64,000 nt of DNA, from assembly GCA_016708785.1 (NCBI GenBank), contig JADJFC010000016.1, forward strand, positions 62,001 to 126,000, given 5' to 3'. Shown piece after piece: positions 58,614-64,000 of this stretch. Made by a program: the position numbers and the translations under genes. How positions within the stretch are numbered: the stretch's first letter is position 1; each line of letters begins with the position of its first letter. The notes under the pieces are model-generated. The model was not told where the DNA came from. It searched no databases and saw only the letters and a program-made list of their open reading frames with translations. The DNA comes from Bacteroidota bacterium. GTDB lineage: Bacteria > Bacteroidota > Bacteroidia > AKYH767-A > 2013-40CM-41-45.

Positions 58614-59747
58614 ATGATTCCATTTAACAAGCCCTTCCTTACCGGGAAAGAAACGGCATATATCAAACAAGCAGTAGAGTCCGGAAAAATTTCCGGTGAT
58701 GGAATCTTTACCAAACGCTGTCACGAATTTTTCGAATCTAAGTACGGATTTAAAAAAGTGCTATTGACTTCTTCGTGTACAGATGCACTTGAAATGGCTG
58801 CCTTACTTTTACGGACCGAGCCTGGAGACGAGATCATTGCTCCCAGTTATACTTTCGTTTCCACAGTAAATGCTTTTGTATTACGTGGTGCGAAGATCAT
58901 TTTTACAGATAGTTCACCGGAAAGTCCAAACATCGACGTAACAAAAATTGAAGAGCTGATAACTCCTAAAACAAAAGCAATTATTCCCGTTCACTATGCA
59001 GGAATTGCCTGCGATATGGATGTGATCATGGATATTGCAAATCGACACAAAATTTATGTTGTTGAAGATGCTGCCCAAAGTATTGATGCCTATTATAAAG
59101 GCCGCCCGTTGGGTAGTATTGGTCAGTTGTCGGCTTTTTCATTTCATGAAACAAAGAATATAATTTCCGGAGAAGGAGGGATGTTGGTCATGAATGACCC
59201 TTCATTCATTCAACGTGCGGAGATCATTCGGGAAAAAGGCACCAATCGTTCTGCGTTTTTCAGAGGAGAAATTGATAAGTATGGTTGGGTTGATATAGGG
59301 TCATCGTTTTTACCTTCAGAGATCATTGCAGCATTTTTATTTGCTCAGCTGGAGAACATGAATAAGATCCAGGCAAAAAGAAAATTTAGTTGGGAGACCT
59401 ATCACGATGCTTTGAAGCCGCTGGCTGCAAAAGGATATTTCAAAACTCCATTTATACCTGCATATGCTACCAACAATGCACATATTTACTATATTGTTTG
59501 TAATACTCCGGATGAACGGCAGCGATTAATAGCTGAACTTAAAAAGGAAGAGATCTATTCGGTTTTTCATTATTTGTCATTACATAAAAGTGAATTTTAC
59601 AAGGATAAATATTCCGGACCAGAGCTGCCAAATTCTGACCATTTCTCAGAATGTCTAATCCGTTTACCAATGTTCTATGACCTTTCTGAAAAGGAGATCA
59701 TGCAGGTTGTTAAGGTGATTAAAAAGTTTTATAACGGTAATTCATAA
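58614..59747 (+). CDS. WecE/RffA-type dTDP-4-keto-6-deoxyhexose aminotransferase
   Basis: This 377-residue PLP enzyme of the DegT/DnrJ/EryC1/StrS family makes a dTDP-4-amino-4,6-dideoxyhexose, in WecE from dTDP-4-keto-6-deoxyglucose and glutamate. Motifs are MIPFNKPFLTGKE, LLTSSCTDALEMAALLL, IAPSYTFVSTVNAFVLRGA, PVHYAGIACDMD, VVEDAAQSIDA and the PLP-lysine motif SFHETKN, followed by GEGGMLV. The similarity to E. coli WecE/RffA extends to REKGTNRS.FFRGE.DKY.W.DIGSS. The product sugar would typically be Fuc4N, or Qui4N with a different isomer preference. Its acetylation could be done by the upstream NeuD-like enzyme. The gap 58411-58613 holds no recognisable gene. Confidence 0.92.
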   Translation: MIPFNKPFLTGKETAYIKQAVESGKISGDGIFTKRCHEFFESKYGFKKVLLTSSCTDALEMAALLLRTEPGDEIIAPSYTFVSTVNAFVLRGAKIIFTDSSPESPNIDVTKIEELITPKTKAIIPVHYAGIACDMDVIMDIANRHKIYVVEDAAQSIDAYYKGRPLGSIGQLSAFSFHETKNIISGEGGMLVMNDPSFIQRAEIIREKGTNRSAFFRGEIDKYGWVDIGSSFLPSEIIAAFLFAQLENMNKIQAKRKFSWETYHDALKPLAAKGYFKTPFIPAYATNNAHIYYIVCNTPDERQRLIAELKKEEIYSVFHYLSLHKSEFYKDKYSGPELPNSDHFSECLIRLPMFYDLSEKEIMQVVKVIKKFYNGNS

Positions 59748-59748
59748 T

Positions 59749-61374
59749 TTGATGAAAGCAGCAGTCAAAAATGCAATCATTGCAGTGCTACTGCTGTTTT
59801 TTGTCTACGGATTTTTTTTTCCACGGCTTCCGGTTGTAAATGCCGATGAACTTTGGGAAACTTCCCGCGGCTATTACATGAAAACGCACCTTAAATCCGG
59901 TGAGCCTCTTCTGCCTTACGCTGTTGCTCCTTTTTATGCAGCAATCGAACATATGGAATGGAAAGGTTGGTTCATACTCACGATCAAGTCCGGTTCCTTA
60001 GCTGCAATGATGTATTTATTGCCGGTTGATGAATTGATCGCAATGCGTTATGCAATATTTCTCTGAGTTTGCTGGCAATCCTGTTCACCTACCTGGTTGC
60101 CCGTCAGTTTTTACTTGATAAATGGTATTCATTATTAGCTGTTGCTATACTAATTGCTATTCCTGATTTCTTTTCACAGATACATAGGGAAAGATCGGAA
60201 GTCATGATCTGTGCATGTTTGATGGCAGGAATTTATTTCTTCAATAAAATAATGAAGATCCCGGATGAAAAAGAAGACTCTATCTCTTTTCTTTATTGGA
60301 ATTATTGCATGGCTTCCTTCATTTTTGATCCATCCATCCTCCATTGTAATTCCCGGAGTTTTAGGAATAGTTTATCTGATAAACAAAAAGAAAGATTTAT
60401 TTACAGCGCAGACGTTGTTGTTTGGAATAGGACTGATAATAGGTGCGTCATTCTTTATTTATATTATGAACGAAATAAAGGAATATGCAGTCGCAGCAGG
60501 AGGAGGAAATTATTTTCAGTATCAAGGCCCACCGATGTTTGTGAAAGGCTGGAAGTATGTGATCTCCATTCCTTATGCATTCTATAATAAATTTATGGTC
60601 TCGAATATATTGTCAAGGCCTGTTTCTTTTTTAGTTTTCGTATTTGGATTTATTTTGTTTTTTCTTCAGATAAGAGGGAAAACTAAAGTCATTTCTGATC
60701 CAACAAATTTTATTACAACGGGAGTAGCCATCTTTTTCTCATTGACCATTCTCTATTTATTGTCAGGGAGTTTTGGAAATTACAATGTGATCGTTTCTCC
60801 ATTCATTGCTATATTAATAGCTTCGTTTTTCTCTCTAAAAGAACAAAGTGAGCAGTCTAATAATAAAAAACCTGTTTTACTGCTTTCATTTTTGCTGATG
60901 GTATTTACCACAAATGCACTTGGTATAAAGGAAGATGTTAAAATGGCTAAGGAGTATACAAGAATTACTTCTTATGCCAGGTCAAAAATCGATGATCATT
61001 CACCGGTACTTGGACTTGCATTATATTATAACCCATTTAAAGATCAACCTTATTATTCCAATTCATGGTTCAATCCATATGGCGGTCGTCCGGATCAATC
61101 ATTCGAAGATGCTGTAAAAGCATTGAAAGTAAAATACGTGATAATTGATGATGCATTTGTAGGCAGAGCACTTTTAGATCGTGGAAGACCTTGGACAGAT
61201 TCAATGTTTACCTATTTGAAGTTGAATGGCGAAGTGGTGGATGAGATCGAAGCAAATTATTTTGTCGGCAATCGTGTTCCTGATCCTGAGTTCTATTCTG
61301 AAGACTGGCGATTCAAAGAACAGAAGAAGAAATATATTCGGAGGATTAGAATCGTTGAAATAACTAATAACTAA
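59749..61374 (+). CDS. Multi-pass membrane glycosyltransferase-like protein (frame disrupted twice)
   Basis: Restored, this is about 541 residues with about ten transmembrane helices. The first loop after helix 1 carries VVNADELWETSRGYYMKTH; an Asp-Glu in this loop is typical of GT-C transferases such as PMT/ArnT. The frame breaks at about 60051, where one missing base separates ...AMRY from NISLSLLAILFTYL, and at the A run 60268-60272, where one extra base separates ...KIMKIPDEK from KTLSLFFIGIIAW. The C-terminal soluble part (KALKVKYVIIDDAFVGRALL) resembles lumenal domains of this class. By position it belongs to the polysaccharide cluster and starts one base after the aminotransferase stop. 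The substrate is unknown. Confidence 0.75.
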
Positions 61375-61420
61375 TAACTAATAACTAATAACTAATAACT
61401 AATAACTAATAACTAATAAT
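61363..61420. repeat. Heptanucleotide tandem repeat (TAACTAA)n
   Basis: About eight copies of the 7-base unit TAACTAA directly follow (and begin within the last codons and stop of) the membrane-protein gene. The unit carries TAA in more than one frame. It ends at ATAATGGG before the flippase gene. Confidence 0.9.
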
Positions 61421-61492
61421 GGGTTCGCAGTTTGACGAATAGAATGCTGTGCTACTCACTACTTACTAATTACTACTTACCAAATTCAAAAA

Positions 61493-62842
61493 GTGTTCAA
61501 AGGAAAACTAGATACTCAAAGCAAGCTGCTGTTCAAGAACAGTGGATGGGTATTCTTTTCTAATTTTTTTAGTACCGGATTGGCATTTGTACGGTCTGTC
61601 ATTATTGCGCGTGGATTAGGTCCGGGGGTTTATGGTACATATGCTATTGTAGTTGCATTTGTTGGACTGATACAGGAGTTTTTGAATTTGAATGTGGGAA
61701 CTGCACTAATAAAATTTGGAGCAGTTTATCATACAGAGAATCGTAACGACAAGTTAATGGGATTTGTCAAGGCAGGAATGCTTGTGAGTCTGATCATGGC
61801 AATTGTTTCTGTTGTTTTCATTGGACTTTTGTGTGTCATTTCATACGATACATTTATCGATAAGCCTGACCTTGAATGGTTCATTATCGGATATGCAATT
61901 GCGGCAAGTATAACCTATGTGAATTCGATAAGCAGGGCAATGCTGCGTTTGCATTATAAATTCAGGATGAGTTCAATCATTCAGATGATAATGGATGTGG
62001 TTGAAACAGTTGCAATAGCAGTGGCAGTATTTTTTTATCCGAAGGACTTGAATGTCTTTTTTGTTGCCATCATTATCACTCGTTTTTTAAATGGGTTCAT
62101 TTGCAATCTCCTTGCATACTACGAACTGAAAAAGGAATTGCTGCCACATTTAAGTGCTCCAATGTATCTAATACGCAACGAACGCAAATCGATTTGGGAT
62201 TTTATCTTTGGCAATTCAATAGGTAATTCACTAAAGACAATCATAAGTCAGGGTGATATTTTATTACTGGGAATTTTAAGCGGTCCGCAACAAGTAGGTT
62301 TTTATGCTGTAGCAAAAAAACTTGCCTATTCCGTTTTGACCTTATCAGATCCGCTTGTTCAATCTATTTATCCGCAGATATCAAAATTGTTAGCTGAGAA
62401 GAAGTATAAGGAGATGAAAAACATGCTCGTTCGCATTACTTCTTTTGCTTTGATCCCGGGTCTGTTATTCATTGTTGCAACATTCTTTCTTAATGAGTGG
62501 ATAATAAAAACTGTTTATGGCGTGGAATATTTACCGGCCACAACTGCTTTTTTGTATTTTGTTATCGGTGCAGTTCTGGGGGCATCAACTTTCTGGACAT
62601 TGCCATTGGTTCAAGGACTGGGTATAGTCAGAATTAGGATTAAAGTTTATATTGCAACGATATTACTCGGCACCACTTTAGCATATCTTCTTGTGCCAAC
62701 GATGCATAATTCGGGTATGGCACTCGCATTGCTTATTACCAATATGATGAATATGCTTATCTTCATTTACGTAGCGGAAATGAAAGTAAACAACCTGATT
62801 AAAATTCAAGAATCCACACAACCACACCACCATCCATTATGA
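61493..62842 (+). CDS. Polysaccharide flippase (Wzx/MATE-like)
   Basis: This 449-residue inner-membrane protein with GTG start and about 12-14 helices begins with the typical flippase pattern (NSGWVFFSNFFSTGLAFVRSVIIARGLGPGVYGTY), matching Polysacc_synt/Wzx proteins that move lipid-linked oligosaccharide across the membrane. It also has GPQQVGFYAVAKKLAYSVLTL and a long C-terminal helix set. Its neighbours (aminotransferase, GT-C-like protein, methyltransferase, Wza/Wzc) support a Wzx-dependent surface-polysaccharide pathway. No Wzy polymerase is recognised in the window; the GT-C-like protein upstream might be considered, but this is not supported by a clear Wzy motif. It overlaps the next gene by four bases (ATGA). 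Confidence 0.93.
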   Translation: MFKGKLDTQSKLLFKNSGWVFFSNFFSTGLAFVRSVIIARGLGPGVYGTYAIVVAFVGLIQEFLNLNVGTALIKFGAVYHTENRNDKLMGFVKAGMLVSLIMAIVSVVFIGLLCVISYDTFIDKPDLEWFIIGYAIAASITYVNSISRAMLRLHYKFRMSSIIQMIMDVVETVAIAVAVFFYPKDLNVFFVAIIITRFLNGFICNLLAYYELKKELLPHLSAPMYLIRNERKSIWDFIFGNSIGNSLKTIISQGDILLLGILSGPQQVGFYAVAKKLAYSVLTLSDPLVQSIYPQISKLLAEKKYKEMKNMLVRITSFALIPGLLFIVATFFLNEWIIKTVYGVEYLPATTAFLYFVIGAVLGASTFWTLPLVQGLGIVRIRIKVYIATILLGTTLAYLLVPTMHNSGMALALLITNMMNMLIFIYVAEMKVNNLIKIQESTQPHHHPL

Positions 62843-63582
62843 TTATCCAATACAAAAAAACAAGTTTTTTAACTCATCCATTTGCGATCCTGAATTTTGT
62901 CAGAGGACAAAAGCAGGATCTGCATGAAGCTATGATCGTCCGTGCAGCAAAAACATTGTTAGGGGAAAAATACAATAGCGCAGAAGCAAAAAAATATCTG
63001 GAAGAAATTCGCAACGGCGATTTTGTTCCTATGAATAATTTGCCTGATGTAACATTGCCCGGAAATAAGCCAGTCCATTTGTTTGGCAAATTTTTGTACT
63101 TTATTGTCCGTTGTGCAAAGCCTGCTGTCATGATTGAAACAGGGGTTGCTCATGGTGTTTCTTCCTGGACGATCCTAAATGCAATCCATAAAAATGGCAC
63201 AGGAAAATTATACTCCATTGATTTGCCAAATCTTGATTTAAAAAGTTACAACCCACAAAATATTTCGCAACAAAGTGGTTGGGCTGTTCCGGATACATTA
63301 AGAAAGCATTGGGAATTACAACTTGGTTCATCGAATGAATTACTTCCTGCTCTTGTTCAGAAATTAGGCAAAGTCGATATATTTTTTCACGATAGCGATC
63401 ATTCATACAAAAATATGATGTTCGAATTCAAAGAAGTTTATCCTGCAATAAAAGAAAATGGTCTGATCATTTCTGATGACGTTCACAAGAATGAATCGTT
63501 CCGTGATTTTGTAAACGCTGAAGATATTGTCGGCATTCAGTTCCTTACCAAAGGCGGAGCGGCAGTGAAGAGGAAGGCGTAA
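62839..63582 (+). CDS. Class I SAM-dependent methyltransferase (CmcI/Methyltransf_24 type)
   Basis: This 247-residue soluble enzyme has the SAM-binding motif MIETGVAHGVSSWTILNAI, the acidic motif LYSIDLPN, and the metal-binding-like motif DIFFHDSDHSYKNMMFEF, with IKENGLIISDDVHKN after it. This is the arrangement of cephalosporin hydroxylase/rhamnosyl-O-methyltransferase-like class I enzymes, which often need Mg. In a polysaccharide cluster it probably O-methylates a sugar. Its start overlaps the flippase stop, so the two are coupled. It is the last recognisable gene of the window. Confidence 0.85.
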   Translation: MIIQYKKTSFLTHPFAILNFVRGQKQDLHEAMIVRAAKTLLGEKYNSAEAKKYLEEIRNGDFVPMNNLPDVTLPGNKPVHLFGKFLYFIVRCAKPAVMIETGVAHGVSSWTILNAIHKNGTGKLYSIDLPNLDLKSYNPQNISQQSGWAVPDTLRKHWELQLGSSNELLPALVQKLGKVDIFFHDSDHSYKNMMFEFKEVYPAIKENGLIISDDVHKNESFRDFVNAEDIVGIQFLTKGGAAVKRKA

Positions 63583-64000
63583 TTCGTGAATCTTAGTTCA
63601 AAAGATCTGTGGACTCCTCGTGTCCAGGTAGCTATCCCATAGCGTCAACTTAATTATATTTATATCTATTGAAATTAAGTTAGATGTCGCTTACTTTATT
63701 GCCGTCAGCTTTAGCTCAATGTCATTAAGTTCACATTATTCTTAAATTGATTATAATGAGACCACCTTTTTTAAACACAACGGTCAATATCATTATGAAT
63801 AGATTCCAATAAGGAGGAATGACCAATACTCTACCTTAGAAACCGAATAGGTCCTTACAGGATGACCGACATCCGGTAAATTTATGGTGGAAAAAATGAG
63901 AAGAAAAACGCAGGGCTGCCAAAGGCAGCCCTGCGTTTTTCTTCTCATTTTTTCCACCACTATGCGTACTTCATTGGTCATCCTGTAAGGACCTATTCGG
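63583..64000. other. Non-coding right end with nested perfect inverted repeats
   Basis: No credible gene is present. The left part (63640-63760) has several copies of ATTAAGTT in both orientations. The right part holds two nested inverted repeats. An outer pair of 25-base perfect arms (63843-63867 and 63976-64000, starting CCGAATAGGTCC) reaches the window edge and may continue beyond it. An inner 36-base perfect hairpin (63885-63920 with 63924-63959) has a three-base AAA loop. The 16-17 bases between the two levels do not match. Confidence 0.8.

Noticed and set aside
63640..63760. Repeated ATTAAGTT in both orientations as an insertion-sequence end
   Set aside because: Suggestive, but there is no transposase fragment, no clear terminal repeat pair and no target duplication in view.
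63843..64000. Nested hairpin as a retron msr-msd
   Set aside because: Only about 17 bases separate the outer arm from the inner hairpin, too few for an msr with its stem-loops, and no reverse transcriptase gene is visible inside the window. It is kept only as one possibility in the finding.

Overview
The window looks like a chromosomal segment of an environmental Bacteroidota (Sphingobacteriia/Chitinophagia-like) bacterium. The basis is low-to-moderate GC, three proteins ending in type IX secretion (T9SS) sorting domains, SprB-type adhesin repeats, a TonB-dependent receptor under a TPP riboswitch, TAnnTTTG-type -7 promoter boxes, an isolated atpD-atpC pair, and Wza/Wzc export pairs with glycine-tyrosine tails. 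No tRNA, rRNA or CRISPR array was recognised.

Layout. 1-8.3 kb: 3' end of ribF, a secreted leucine-rich-repeat protein, a probable thiamine-salvage module (TPP riboswitch, TonB receptor, PnuC/PnuT-like permease, NadR-like kinase), an AraC regulator, a GGGP-synthase-like gene and a phosphopantetheinyl transferase. 8.3-24.3 kb: ahcY, a three-gene two-component cluster, a membrane glycosyltransferase-like protein, a T9SS-secreted GH9 cellulase, a MFP/FtsX-like/ABC export operon, atpD-atpC, a 280-bp inverted-repeat element and murF. 24.3-34.5 kb: a first Wza/Wzc pair, acyl-CoA dehydrogenase, anmK, a histone-H1-like protein with an acidic tail, glutamate dehydrogenase, and an mscS gene split by an IS110-family element that carries a candidate bridge RNA. 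34.5-38.2 kb: small envelope proteins and a T9SS-secreted protein. 38.8-53.6 kb: one giant T9SS-secreted adhesin with about 41 tandem 66-residue SprB repeats. 53.8-63.6 kb: a surface-polysaccharide cluster (Wza, Wzc, WbqC, NeuD/PglD-like acetyltransferase, WecE-type aminotransferase, GT-C-like protein, flippase, methyltransferase). 63.6-64.0 kb: non-coding DNA with nested perfect inverted repeats reaching the window edge.

How it fits together. The strongest theme is the cell surface: secreted adhesin, cellulase and other T9SS clients, plus two tyrosine-kinase-controlled polysaccharide export pairs, one followed by enzymes for a 4-amino-sugar-containing polymer.

Caution. At least fifteen positions need a frame or stop correction to restore a conserved protein. 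Most are single-base gains or losses in short homopolymers and several hit probable single-copy genes. I read most of them as consensus errors of the assembly rather than gene decay. The exception is mscS, which is also physically interrupted by the IS element.
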